From: Perkinsus olseni
Taxonomy: Eukaryota > Perkinsozoa > Perkinsida
Assembly (NCBI GenBank): GCA_013115125.1
Contig: JABANN010000205.1
Coordinates: 1-53,126, forward strand
DNA length: 53,126 nt
Reading direction: 5' to 3'
In this document: one piece after another, positions 11,997 through 22,754 of the stretch
How positions within the stretch are numbered: position 1 is the stretch's first letter
Layout of the letters: each line of letters opens with the position of its first letter
The notes under the pieces: model-generated
The model's input: the letters and a program-made list of their open reading frames with translations, nothing else
Databases searched by the model: none
What the model was told of the DNA's origin: nothing
Translations under genes and position numbers: made by a program

Positions 11997-12703
11997 TAGA
12001 CCGAGTGATTAACTGCGCCACCGAGAAGACCTAGACTGCACAACGTAACTCGAGATGATCCACCAATCCCTGCAGGTCTCGAGGTTTAGCAGAAAATATG
12101 AGCCGCATGTTCTCCTCTTACCCAGTTAAAGTTCGTACCATAAAAACGAGGGTTCCTGCGGCGCTGGATCCTAACCGCCCACGCATCCTGCGTCAATACC
12201 ACGATTGAACGACCCCCCGCCTTGAGCGAATATGATTGTGCGACGAATGACGTGAAAACCAACACCTCATCTCGCGAAACTGAGCACTAAAGCCGCTCAG
12301 AAAAAACGCGACAGAAGACAGCAGCATCGACGTCGAGCAACACCACTTATGATAGCTAGGGTAGAACTTGGAACAGCATCAAGTACCAGTCAAGGAATAG
12401 CCTGTTACAAAGAGACGCAACGGTAAGTCTCTCTACGTAGAACGACAGCAATCCCCGATTGACGTCAAACCAGTCGGTTCGGAGAATGGCACTTAACACA
12501 AAGCACGAAGCATTACCAGATAACAGATTAAAATTGAACACTGACGAAATAGCTCAAACCCAAATAACGGAACGACGCCCTTTTCCTACAGCCGAATCAA
12601 TCCAACCAATACGATGAAAAACGGTTGATCACTGAGAATCAAAACTTTCGATCGACTCTCCTAGCCGGCCTCAACAGCGTCGCTCCGCCAACTTGGACTC
12701 TAT
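11997..12703. other. Intergenic, nothing recognised
   Basis: This holds the upstream region of RPA2 and the 3' flank of the stress-protein gene. No coding segment with splice support. Confidence 0.45.
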
Positions 12704-13584
12704 TTACCATTCGGGAGCCCGAGTACAACTATCGCGAACAACAACGACACTGGCGCCACGTACAGACCTACAGGCAATAAGAAGTCATACACATGGGCAG
12801 AGAGTCAGCTGAAACTTTACCTAGCAAGCCATTGTCCCATTCTGCCAGTGTAGTCGCCACTGGGGCCAACTACGACGTAGTTTGACAACGAATCACGAAC
12901 ATACTGAACGAGCTCAACCTGAGAAAGATACATTTCGGTTGCATTGCAAGCTATCCCAACCGAATCCATGTATACCAAAACCCAGAAACAGACACAACAT
13001 CACTCTGCATTCGAACGATAATCCTTACAACGAATACGCCCATGCCCAACTCGAGAATCTATCCTACGTGTAACGTACCTTAACATTGTTGCTCGGAGGC
13101 CTCACGGTGTACTTGGTACTGACGCCCTTGTCCTGAGCTTCCTTGTCGACAGCGTCCTTGATAGATTTCATAATGCCTTCGCTAGCGTTTTCGGTGATGT
13201 TCTTGAGGGCCCTGAGAAAAGAAAGAGTGCACCTCACCAGAAGAGATGGTACGAACAACTCACTCGGGCGAGAAGAGTTGCTGTCCTTCGGCACTGATAG
13301 CTCCAGGATCGCTCATACTGGAGAGAAGTTGTTCGGGGAACGGCCGAGGGATGTGAACACACTCGACATTATCACCTGACAAGCGCCTTCACGAATGAGC
13401 ACCAATCGCGATTGAGCCTACCTGAATTGGCAAGGGACACAGCCTTCTTCGCGGCCTCAATACTGCCCTTCATATCAGTGGCACCGACAGCTACGAGGAA
13501 CTTCCGAGGGGCAACAGAAGCAGCGGCAGTAGCGAAAGATCGCATGGCAGTGAATGCCATGGGACGAAACATTGACATCGACAT
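12704..13584 (-). CDS. Universal stress protein (UspA fold), probably mitochondrial
   Basis: Five exons (13422-13584, 13264-13375, 13079-13211, 12821-12918, 12704-12767) give 189 residues. The fold starts at KFLVAVGATD (first strand of the UspA nucleotide-binding fold) and the next strand is GDNVECVHIPRPFPE. The end reads NYVVVGPSGDYTGRMGQWL then ARSVRGASVVVVRDS; this matches the ATP-binding G-x2-G-x9-G(S/T) loop and final strand, with G-x2-GDYTGRMG and a Ser in RSV. The first 25 residues (MSMSMFRPMAFTAMRSFATA...) are Arg/Ser/Ala-rich without acids, typical of a mitochondrial targeting peptide. One intron (12919-13078, 160 nt) is long for this region. An in-frame TTG lies upstream; I prefer the ATG at 13584. 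Confidence 0.85.
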
Positions 13585-14079
13585 TATGAAGATAAGAATA
13601 AAATGAATCAACCTGAAGTGAAATTACAACTTTATATAAAACCAAATGACGAGTGCCATTAATCCGGCTACCGTTAAGTTACACTAGCGGTATCTCAAGC
13701 TGCATAGCTAGTGATGGTGCACGATAGGCTAAACTTCGCCGACACACAAGACAAGACAATAATGACATACATGCCAAAAAAAATGGGCGCGGAGCGAAGC
13801 TTCAAGAGGAACATCGCACGCCACAGATCAGCAAGTCACAGATTTGTGATTGCCCCCTTGATACCAGTGCCAGCTACAGGCAGACTTCAGGGGCGAAACG
13901 CAGGGCCCCTCATAGATGAGCCACACCATACGAAATTACCACCACGCCTTAGCTGTTGTCGCCGATCCCGCGAGAATCTCGTGGCGAGATCCGAGCCAAT
14001 GAGTAACGTTCCATCATAGAGTCCAGTTAATTCTTTGACGTTGGTACCGTTGAGGTCGATCATGACAATGTCCGGCTAG
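13585..14079. other. Upstream region, possible 5' exon of the next gene
   Basis: A plus-strand open frame runs to a usable donor at about 14000 and could supply a phase-1 exon for the gene at 14080, but its composition is not clearly coding. Confidence 0.3.
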
Positions 14080-14894
14080 TATCTCGCTTCCTGGCAACCC
14101 TCAATCTCCGTTGGGCATGGGCCGATATTCTATTAAGTGAACCGGGTTTGTTTGTGGGTAGCCAGAATTCCCGAGCCCGAGGTACTCCCGAGTCCGCTCC
14201 GAGGATGGAGATCTCGATATGGAGTGATAGTACGGTGTATCGTTGAGCGCTGTGGCTTCTCTGATCACCAGGGTCCTCCCAAGGTTTTTGATGGTGTTTC
14301 ATGAGAGTTACAGAGCTTGGATGAGAGATCCTTCTCCGTGGGGGGTTGTGGGTGGAGAGTTCGGGTGGCAAGGCCTTGCCCTCAGCAAGATCGCGGATAT
14401 ACTATGCACCTCACACGCATGATGCATCGCCCCATTCATCTCGATCAGCCCTCCATCTTGAATGACCGTGACGCTGTGATGATTTCCTACCTGCTCTTAG
14501 TGCTGGCTCTAGATGGCTCTGGACTGCGATGAAGGCCTTGCTGACTGTAAGGCCACGCTACCGATTGACCGTGATCGCGAGTGGTACGACGAAATAGGGG
14601 GCAATCTGTAGTGGTGCCTTTCTAGGCGGAGGGGCCTGTGGAAGATAAGCTCGACTTTCTGGAAGCTCAAGTGTCTCAGCTGACCGAGCGAGTGTCCGAG
14701 CTGGTCAACATAATTTCTAATCATACACTACGGTGCCGAGTGACAACGGTCTATCGTCGAAGTTGAGTTCCCTGAGGCGGAATGTAGGAGTCCTAACATC
14801 CCCTTTTGTCTACTCTGCCGCAGGTGACAACTAGCAATTCGACCTGCGGCGTCAGGTGTTCAAACAGCGTATTACAGCTCTTCAGACTCAATAA
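14080..14894 (+). CDS. Unidentified protein with C-terminal coiled coil (partial model)
   Basis: I do not recognise this gene. Five exons in matching phase are seen: 14080-14236, 14272-14347, 14386-14499, 14626-14739, 14835-14894 (stop). Introns run 35-126 nt. The first exons read SRFLATLNLRWAWADILL and PRFLMVFHESYRAWM, rich in aromatic residues as in a helical fold. The fourth is a clear heptad coil, DKLDFLEAQVSQLTERVSEL. The last, QFDLRRQVFKQRITALQTQ, is a basic helix. The 5' end is missing and the splice choice between 14347 and 14626 is not unique: an alternative reads GEFGWQGLALSKIADIL. It lies divergently from the stress-protein gene. Confidence 0.5.
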
Positions 14895-15028
14895 TGCGAA
14901 TGCGATTAAGCGGTTGGGCTTCAATCCACTGACGAGATCGATCTATTTCTGGTATTATCGAATATCAGCCTCTAGCACGGTTTTCGTGCTCGTCTACGTT
15001 TTCTCACGCATCGACCGTTCGTGTCAAA

Positions 15029-15346
15029 ATGAAAGAGAATGGTGTAACGGGAATCAAGTACACTGACTTCGTCGCTAGGTTGAAGGGAGATGCCGAAGGG
15101 CCGGCTAAGAATATTAGAAGAGTATTCTCTGAAGTGCTTCCCTTCGTTCATCTGATGGGCAAAATTAAACATCAGTTTGAATCCGGAATGACGATCTCTG
15201 CATGTTTGGCGCTGATTGAAAAAATAGAATCTGATCCTTACGACGGATACGTCAAGGGAAGGGAGTGGATCGGGAGATTCATTGAGGACAAGATGTGCGG
15301 AGCGTTGACGCTAGCTCGCAAACATGGGACACTTGAGAGCTGGTGA
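15029..15346 (+). CDS. Small unidentified protein
   Basis: An uninterrupted 105-codon frame, soluble and mixed in charge, with helical stretches such as RRVFSEVLPFVHLMGKIKHQ and LALIEKIESD. The frame stays open upstream to about 14930 (IIEYQPLARF...), so the ATG at 15029 may not be the true start and the segment may be the last exon of a longer gene, possibly the one ending at 14894. No family resemblance is visible. Confidence 0.45.
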   Translation: MKENGVTGIKYTDFVARLKGDAEGPAKNIRRVFSEVLPFVHLMGKIKHQFESGMTISACLALIEKIESDPYDGYVKGREWIGRFIEDKMCGALTLARKHGTLESW

Positions 15347-15689
15347 ACAATTCTATGATGTTCGTTATGATGTTCATGATCATCGAGGATCTTATTGTGT
15401 TAAAGCTGACCACGTGGCTGCTGTGTCACAGCGTGATAGTGTGATGGTTGAGTTGCTGTAGAGCAGCGTATAGGTTAGAAAATTCCACCATGACCATCAC
15501 AGGTCCCTCCCACTAGGGTCTCTGCCTACATTGAGAGACCTGTGGTGAGAGGTCCAGTGGTCTCTGTCTCATCGGGTGAACTTGGTGATATCACCCGTGG
15601 GTCATTTACCAGGCGAATTACTGATCTGGAGACCCATGGATCAACCCTCCCCACTTGCGACTCAAGTGCATCATAAGAACAACAGCAGA
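15347..15689. other. Convergent 3' spacer with inverted repeats
   Basis: This lies between a plus-strand stop and the minus-strand RIB43A stop. It holds small stem-forming words, for example GGTCTCT...AGAGACC at about 15518-15540 and GGTGATATCACC near 15579. It could act in 3' end formation; that is a guess. Confidence 0.3.
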
Positions 15690-18288
15690 TCAATGGCATG
15701 CCGACTTGGCAAACTGATCGAAGAAGGTCTCCTTGATTGATGAGGAGTACTGAGGGTGTAAATGGTCAGCGGAGGGGCCCACTGAGCAACTGTCGACTTA
15801 CAACTTTTTCTGTGCGAATCCTCTCCTTATTCTGGGCCTCGGCAAGCCTCCTGTTTTCTTCCACGAGCGCTTGGGCAGCTCTCCGACGTTGTAATTCTTG
15901 CTCATCATGAACCTGCACGCTGCACCGCTCACGTTCGGCGGATTCACCGCGTCGACAGGGTGCTCCAAGACGATCTTCCCTCACCATTCGGACGAATCGG
16001 TTGACTCAAGTAGTATCATTTTTAACAAACGTGGAAAGCTGATATCGCGACTCACTTTGACGGCCTCGAGGCGCTGAGCTTCGGTCTCTGCTGCATCCCG
16101 CGCTCTCCTATCGTTTTCATCAGCAATCCTCTCTCTCTTCTCGTCAACCTGGAGAGAAAATTGGCAATCGAACTCAGACAGCGACCGGAGGCGATTATCA
16201 GAGTTGAACGGACATTGACAGGCCGTGACGGCGCCAGGAGTACTCCAATAGCCCGAGAGAAAAAGCTCGAAAACGTTGGTTTACCTGTCGAGCCTGCCAG
16301 TCCATGATCATCTGCTTCTCGTCGAGGGGAATGCCTTTGAAGTCAGAACTTGTTCCAATGCCCTCATTAAGCAATCCGCTGCGCCCGACCGATACAATCG
16401 CCTCTCGATCGGTCAATAGATACCTTTGATAGAGATGGAAATCGACGTCTCGCTTCGCCCTTGTCTCCGCATCTTCCCGTTCTCTTCTTTCCTTCTCCTT
16501 CCGTTTCTGTTGCATCTCGCTGAGGCATCATCTCGTATCCCGAGAGAGAGGAGTAGAGCATAATTCTACCAGTTGAATTCGTCAAGAGCTCGCCGCCCGG
16601 CCCTTATTGAATCTTCCTCTCTATTCTCCAGCTCAATCCTAGTCTTGACGTCCAAATCCGAAAGCTCAGCAAACGCTCGCTCAAGCGCAGCTTCCCCTAC
16701 AAGTGAGAATTCATCTAGAGGCAGTTGCTGGTTGTGTTACGTTGGAGCAGCACTTCTTTCTCCAGTTCTTGTTCCTTCAACCCTCGCTGAAATGAGAGGG
16801 AGCCTTTCGATTTGTAGTTCAGAAAAGTATAAACTGGGAGCCGGAGGTTACTCAATTAAACCGCGAGAGTCCGTCTGGCGCGTTGAACTCAGGGGCATGA
16901 ACTACCATAGGGTTATTCGGGAGTATTCACAAGAAATTGAAGTGGGAGTAGGCGAGAAAATGCCAGCGTCTATCCCCTCGAAGGAGTCCAGATGACCCTT
17001 GAGACAGATTTCTTGATGACTCCTCAAAAAAGGCGCTATGGTATCAGATACTCCCACGTTGTTAGATGATGAGCTTACTGCGTTAACGTTTCGCGCGCAT
17101 CCACACAAGATTCCCATATAAGAGGTTTTCGAAGTGACAGTCCGCGACTGACAGGGTATACGAACATGACGAGGCTCGTGAGAAAGCTAGGGGATAACGT
17201 ATTGCAGTGCCCGTTCATCCTTGGGATTCTAACGCAGGCTGCCCATGCTCCTCACCACGATTTCGCTCTGCGTCGCCTTTTTGTCTTCAACGAATTCCCC
17301 TGCGAATACCTGAGATACTCGTGTATCCCAGCAGGCCAGCGGACCCCATACATTCACCTGTGCAGCACTCGGTCCAAGATGCTCCATATCGATCGACAAG
17401 TCTCTAACGACCATCCTAGAGAACCAGTGCGAGTGTAAACTTACCTCTTGGGGTCGCTCAGGTAATACTCTCGTCGAGCCGTCTTGCTGAGGTTTTCGAG
17501 CGAGTGATAGCGCGCTAATTTCTCTCGTTCGCGCGTGGCCTCCCGGTGTTCCCTCTCAATCCTGTATGATGGGAGAAAAGTCGTGCAGAAGAGTGAATCG
17601 ATTGCGAGGAAGCCCACTGCTGCGATATCCTGTCTAATTCCTCCAAGACGGCTCTGTCTTCTCTGGCAGCATGGATTTGCGATTGGCGAAATTCCTCTTT
17701 CTCAGCAATCTGCTTCTGCCACTTAGTGACCTGAGAGTGGTCTTCTTAATGCTATAGACGTGCAATTCCCACTAATTGGAGGCCCAGTTGAAATGAATCA
17801 GTTCCTGTATGTATACGGCAAGGGCCCCACGACACCGTCATCCGACGAATCAGTCTTCCTCTCTCGACGGCAATTCCCCGGTACGGCATCGCTCATCCGG
17901 AACATCCCAGGGTAGCTCACGACCTTAGCAGCTGTTACCCGAACAAGCAGCCGGACTGTGGGGAACAGCTCAATAATCCTCCTAACACTGAGCCTTGCGA
18001 CGATCGGTCTCGAATTGTGCAATATGCCGCAGAGACGAGAAACTTTTGCTTTTGACCTCAAGCGAGAGGCTAAGAGAGTGCTTACACTGGCGCCAATTTG
18101 CCTCGTTCGCGGATCAAGGAGCCTATCGGATATCTCAGCCCGCTTGTCGCGTTTACGTTGGAGTTTCTTCGCCAGCTCAACCTGATCGGAAGCGTCTTCA
18201 CGAGCCTAGTTCAACAATTCAAGATTAAGATAACCTGGCCGGACTCCGCAATCTCTCGAAGATCCTCATCTAAGCTGGCAGTAGGCAT
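15690..18288 (-). CDS. RIB43A-like flagellar microtubule protein
   Basis: Twelve exons keep phase and give 383 residues, about the family's usual length: 18235-18288, 18086-18181, 17618-17730, 17445-17561, 17358-17403, 17256-17309, 16741-16786, 16570-16696, 16285-16519, 16056-16148, 15802-15912, 15690-15749. Family landmarks occur in order: LLDPRTRQIG (usual RIFNPR.R.IG), EYYLSDP (usual EFDLNDP), LGPSAAQVFAGE (usual GPSS.QKF.GED), DEFN, YLLTDREAI...KGIPLDEKQMI...QVDEKR (usual SDLLTE...KGMT.EQL...QV.EKR), and the C-terminal FFDQF. The rest is charged coiled coil. RIB43A proteins bind inside the ribbon protofilaments of axonemal doublets. Three introns are long (355, 469 and 143 nt). Confidence 0.92.
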
Positions 18289-18361
18289 TTTGAAAGAGAC
18301 TTGCTCCGCGTGAGCAACTGCGAATAGAGACCATCGTGCGAAAATGCACCGCTGTAGCACA

Positions 18362-18443
18362 GACATCGTGTCCGAGTGGTCAAGGAGTTGGACTTGAAAT
18401 CCAATGGGCTCGGCTCGCGCAGGTTCGAATCCTGCCGATGTCG
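18362..18443 (+). tRNA. tRNA-Ser (anticodon TGA)
   Basis: A complete class-II cloverleaf without an intron. The acceptor stem GACATCG (18362-18368) pairs perfectly with CGATGTC (18436-18442). The anticodon stem TTGGA/TCCAA encloses loop CTTGAAA with anticodon TGA at 18395-18397. A long variable arm is present, and the T arm GCAGG-TTCGAAT-CCTGC supplies the B box GGTTCGAATCC. G18443 is the discriminator base expected for tRNA-Ser. No CCA is encoded, as in eukaryotes. It diverges from RIB43A, whose ATG is 74 bp away. Confidence 0.96.
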
Positions 18444-18591
18444 AGTATGGCTGCATTGACTACATTGCCATTTGGAGGTTCTCCATAGCTTTTGCCCCGG
18501 TTACGAACAAAACACAATGACGCTCATCACTCCCGCATCTCGCGTCTTATATGCGATACTTTAAGCTATACAGATTGCTACGGGAATGGAG

Positions 18592-18723
18592 CCAGAGAGT
18601 CGCCTCACATTTCGGGCGGTCAACTCCGACATTACAGCACATATGATGATAGGCAAGAACAGCGGTGACAAATAATAGTGCGGACAAAGCTACCAGAGAG
18701 TCGCCTAACATTTCAAGGCGGTC
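18592..18723 (+). repeat. Imperfect 30-bp direct repeat, 101-bp period
   Basis: CCAGAGAGTCGCCTCACATTTCGGGCGGTC begins at 18592, and CCAGAGAGTCGCCTAACATTTCAAGGCGGTC at 18693. The words differ by one substitution and a small change in the G run. Function unknown. Confidence 0.75.
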
Positions 18724-18837
18724 TCAATGGAAGACTTGAATACGCGGTACACCACGCGAACTAGAGTCAGATAAATTCGTAACACTCCTTACTACAGTAC
18801 CTGAGTATCCAAAACGAAACCTTCGCCGACTGCAGCT

Positions 18838-19251
18838 AGTGAGCTCTACTCGTTCTAATAGGAAGTGCCATTCTATACATAGCATTCCACAAAATAATTT
18901 CATGAACACCGGACTCAGGCACCCGAACAAGCGTTGCTAGAGTCAAGACGATCCGAGGATCCGCGAACTTCGAGAATCGATTACTCACTCGAAGTCTAGA
19001 CGTTTCGTGGGCACTTTCAACTTCGGCTTTAGAGGTGATAACGATCGTTGACAGACTCGGCATTTGCACGCTGCGTAGGCGAAGATGCCCAAGAGAGATT
19101 CTCTCGGGAGGGCCTGATCAAAATTACGTACAAAAACGCATCCGCAGGATAATCGAACAAGTACACGGCCCGTACCAGACAATGGAGGGAATGGCGCACC
19201 ATTTCCACAAACTAGAAGATCCCGTATCCGACGGCCATCAACGACGGCCAA
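18838..19251 (-). CDS. Cysteine-rich open frame, doubtful gene
   Basis: An 88-codon frame (18985-19251) holds LVRLSCGCVFVRNF and ACKCRVCQRSL, that is Cys-x-Cys then Cys-x-Cys-x2-Cys about 25 residues on, as in small zinc-binding folds such as RING or Rtf2 tails. A GTGAGT donor follows at about 18989, and a second frame (18838-18988) continues with RIVLTLATLVRVPESGVHEI. I could not find the conserved N-terminal part of the Rtf2 family upstream. It may be one exon of an unknown gene or chance. Confidence 0.25.
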
Positions 19252-19699
19252 GGATGGGCGAAAGAGTCACTCGAGAGCGGAATCGTATGCAAATGACCAT
19301 CCCACATGAGCAAGGGTCGATGACCAAGAATCTTCCGCTTCGCTCCGCTCGAACCCGTTACATGAATGGCGCACCTTGTAATCTGGGAACGGGAACAGAT
19401 CTGTCATGAAGATTGAGTAAACTAGTTACGATTGGCAATGAACCTCGTTCCTCGCAGACATGCCCGAATTGAAAGAGCCCAAGACGTTGTAAGGTTGTCA
19501 AGATCCACTATACTGATAGCAGAAGAAAGCCAGAACCCGAAATCAAATGTGACAGAGCAAGCACCGCACAGAAATGAGCTGCATATCAACGTAAGCAGGG
19601 TGCGGTTGAGCTCGTATGCACACCAGGCCCTAGACCGCTCATAGCGCCTCATGAAGCGACGGGATGGCACCACATGCGCATGCGTGCAGAAGACACCAT

Positions 19700-20936
19700 C
19701 TACTGTTGTTGCTGTTGCTGCTGGTGAGCCATCGCCATACGATGTGCTGCCCTCGCTCGGGAGCCACGTAGCTTGATAGCTTGAGGCGTTACATCAGGCT
19801 GAGGGAATGGTAGAACCTCACCCATCTCATCCGGCTTGCGTGGGTCACACCCCAGTATGATCGGTCGATATCTGACAAACAGTCGAGCCCTCATGGGAAG
19901 ATTGCAAACAGCCCAGTTGGACGGGCAGGCTCACTCTTGTGCTGGGAGAGCGCATACCGGAGAGTTCTTGTAATGTTCGACATTGGCGTAAAGGCCTTGG
20001 ACTCTAGCCACTGATACATCGCAGACCTGCGAAGCAAGCGAGAGCGTTGTGGCGCCATTCTCCGCCGATTCCGTTCCTTCCCAGCGAGAAAGCCACGGCC
20101 CCGTCTAACACATGCGTTTCGAAGATCGGACACCTCCAATCAGGTGAGCCGGAGGACGCTGGGCAGCTGCATGAACAACAGGCTCACCTTAGTTGAGTTA
20201 AATCCAGGTAAATGAAGACCTTGGAATTTTTCTCGGAACTGATGTGCGACGTCCTCATCGAGAAAGTTTATGAACGCGTATCTGAAGAGCAACGTGCACG
20301 TCTTGTCATGGGAAAGATAGTGCGTTCCATCCAAGGAGACGGCATTATCGTTTCTCTGCTGACCTCACCCAATGTTGCAGCGATTCTTAAAATCGATAGG
20401 AAGGTACAAAAAGTCATACTTGTGCATGAAGCACTCGTCCAGAACACCACGCAGCATTGGCTGACATACACAACAGCGTGACGCGCCACGAAAATGTACA
20501 ACAGGATTCTTACCTGGGTGTACTTATTCGGGATATTTCTAAGCATTAAAGTGGTTATTGGGCCATCCGGATGCGGCGACGGTTCTCTTTCCTGAAGTCG
20601 AAGACACAGTGAACTCGGACCTACATTACTAAGATATCACGTGAAGCCCCCCCCCCTACCTTCGCCGATGCTGCTCTCGGTTGATCTCCATGATCGGCAT
20701 CTACAAAATTTAGAACGACAGTCACGAGTAGTTACGAGCACTCAGCCACCACTGAGATCCGAGCTCAAACCATCGGCCGCCGCAGCATGAACGGCTAACC
20801 GATGCCGTATAACTCTCTCACCTTCGCTAGTCTTTTCGTCCTTGCTCTTTTTCCGGGATCGCTTCTTTTTCCGTCTTCGGGTCTTCTCTGGGAGTTCGAT
20901 CCCTTCAAAGGGTATGCTGATGCTGAGGAAAGACAT
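19700..20936 (-). CDS. Mei2-like RNA-binding protein (C-terminal RRM type)
   Basis: Seven exons (20822-20936, 20660-20700, 20514-20591, 20369-20460, 20188-20281, 19935-20026, 19700-19889) give 233 residues. The Mei2 RRM is clear: TTLMLRNIPNKYTQ, then KYDFLYLPIDFKNRCNIGYA, then AFINFLDEDVAHQF, then KVCDVSVARVQGLYANVEHY, KNSP and YRPIIL. Mei2 proteins bind RNA; in fission yeast and plants they govern meiosis and development. This one has only the C-terminal RRM, with a short Lys/Arg-rich N-terminus (RRRKKKRSRKKSKDEK) that could act as a nuclear signal, and ends in a run of seven glutamines encoded by CAG/CAA. Mei2-type proteins with a lone RRM are common in alveolates. The ATG lies 70 bp from the stop of the gene upstream. 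Confidence 0.9.
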
Positions 20937-21005
20937 GCAGTCCCGGAGACGTTGCGGCGACAGAATGGTTTGACAGAATGCACGTCCCTAACCCGATGAA
21001 GCTGC

Positions 21006-22522
21006 TTATAGTGACGTGCGAGGAGAGACCGGGCAGTCTAGTAATAGTTCAGGTTCAGGCGCTACACTCTCCTGTTCTTCAATGGAACCATCAGTTACAT
21101 CAAGTACCGCGCCTCCCACGAAGCCTGACGGCATTTTCACGGCCGTTGTGAGAAACGGTGCAAAGCTGCACGAAAACTCCGAGAACTATTCACTGAATCC
21201 TGGAGTAGAACGATAAGGTAGCTTAACAGCCTGTTAAGCCTGTGGACAACAGGGACGTTGGTCGCGTCCCTCGCAAAACTAATCGCTGATGAGTCATCAG
21301 ACTAAAGTCAATTACACCGACCCGGTGTCATGATACCGGGCACGAACGTTCACAATTAATTCTTCGGGATACTTTCCCAGAATTCATTTCTCGGACACCT
21401 TCAGAAGGTTGTTAACACACGGGACACGCCCGACACAGCCCATACATTGCAGACAGAGCGATACGAATCTCACCGCGATTCTTACGTTCGCCGCCGCGAG
21501 TCTTCTTCCACACCGCCGTCACCCATCACTTCGACGAAAACCTGCGGATCTCCCAGTGGACTTGAGTGGACTGTCGCTACGTCAGTATGAGCATCCTGCG
21601 TTACCTATATGGAATCTTTCATTCCAAACGTGCATGCATCAAGTTTGAATACTCACTTCTTCGATACATCTATCTAAGATACTACCAGCACCGATCACAC
21701 CGGGACCAGCTCCGTTTAGATAACCACATACCAGGCAGCGCCACATACCGCCCTCGCGGAATTCCGAGCCATCATTCGGAGTGCCACAGTTGCCACAGCA
21801 CTCGAACTCCGGCTCAGCAAGCGGGGGTGTGGCGGATGGGTGAAAACACCGGTTTAACATACTGTTCACACTATACTCGCTGCCGCGATGAAGTTGGGCA
21901 GCCGACTTGCTCTGCGTCAGTGAAAGACGGGAAAATGACAAAGCCCTGGTGAATCCGTCGGAGTCTGGTGACAACTGAGACCAAAGAAATCAGTGATGCC
22001 AATTCGCCCGACAAATGTCCGACTTCCACAATAGCCCAACTGGAACGCGGAAGAGCTGTCCCCGAACGAACCCGTGTTCTACCCCCAAGAGCTCCTTCTT
22101 AATATTCCGCAGCTTGTCCTTCAACGGTACCATCTGTGCAAAGCTGCCTCCTCGCTGAATGGGTACCGTCACTCCTCTCCGCTCCGATAGGGCAGCGTCT
22201 ACATCATCATAACTCCTAACCTGCCACAGGAGTAGTCCCGTGACGCGTGATCGTACAAGCCTTCTAGCCACTAGCCTAGACTGGATAGCGCGTTACCAGC
22301 AGTGTGAAGACTCCACCACAACCTTTCCCTACTAGGCGGAACGCCACTGAGGTTGAGGCTCCTTGTTCACTGCATTATTTTCCCAGATTAGGATTAGTCC
22401 TTATGTCGATCAATGAAGACCTCACCGCTCTCGCCACTATCGAATAATACTACCTTAGTAAAGTCAGGCTGGCTACAGTGGAAGTGCAGGAAAGTGTTTC
22501 GGAGACTGACGTTCCTCTGCAT
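21006..22522 (-). CDS. Orphan protein with a four-cysteine zinc ribbon
   Basis: I do not recognise the family. Six exons in phase (22426-22522, 22297-22346, 22083-22220, 21657-21974, 21486-21541, 21006-21165) give 272 residues. The N-terminus (LRNTFLHFHCSQPDFTKVVL) and FRLVGKGCGGVFTLLVRSY look like a beta-rich fold. The middle carries CCGNCGTPN...MWRCLVCGYLNG, a C-x2-C...W-x-C-x2-C-x3-N ribbon that resembles the zinc ribbon of Sec23/Sec24 or a RanBP2 finger. The C-terminus is acidic (SIEEQESVAPEPELLLD). One intron, 21166-21485, is 320 nt. It lies head-to-tail with the Mei2-like gene, so co-transcription is likely. Confidence 0.7.
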
Positions 22523-22754
22523 CCCTGAGCTCTGAGAAGTCCCTGCCTCGACCATCAACACCAAAAAAGAAAAACTGAGCCAACATCTGTACTGTACTGT
22601 ATCTTACGGTTTGTCGGCTGCGGTTTGTCGTACCAGCGTCAGCGCAGAATAATTGCGCACGCCCACGCGATCGATTGTCTCGTGCACTTTTCCGTCGTTG
22701 CGAGCTTGATTTACGGCCGACCTCATTCGACTCTTGCCAGGTTTAGTTAGTGGC

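Larger units (their letters stand above)
18444..19699. other. Mostly unassigned spacer
   Basis: It contains a duplicated 30-bp word and one cysteine-rich open frame, listed separately. Nothing else could be supported. Confidence 0.4.

Noticed and set aside
14080-15346. Treating 14080-14894 and 15029-15346 as one gene
   Set aside because: A stop codon ends the coiled-coil frame at 14894 and no donor-acceptor pair I tried joins the two in phase, so they are listed apart.
17798-18061. 87-codon open frame on the minus strand
   Set aside because: It lies wholly inside the 355-nt second intron of the RIB43A gene; joining the flanking exons restores the conserved protein.
18985-19251. Rtf2 assignment for the CGCVF...CRVC frame
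   Set aside because: The N-terminal half that defines Rtf2 is not found upstream, and the cysteine spacing fits only loosely.
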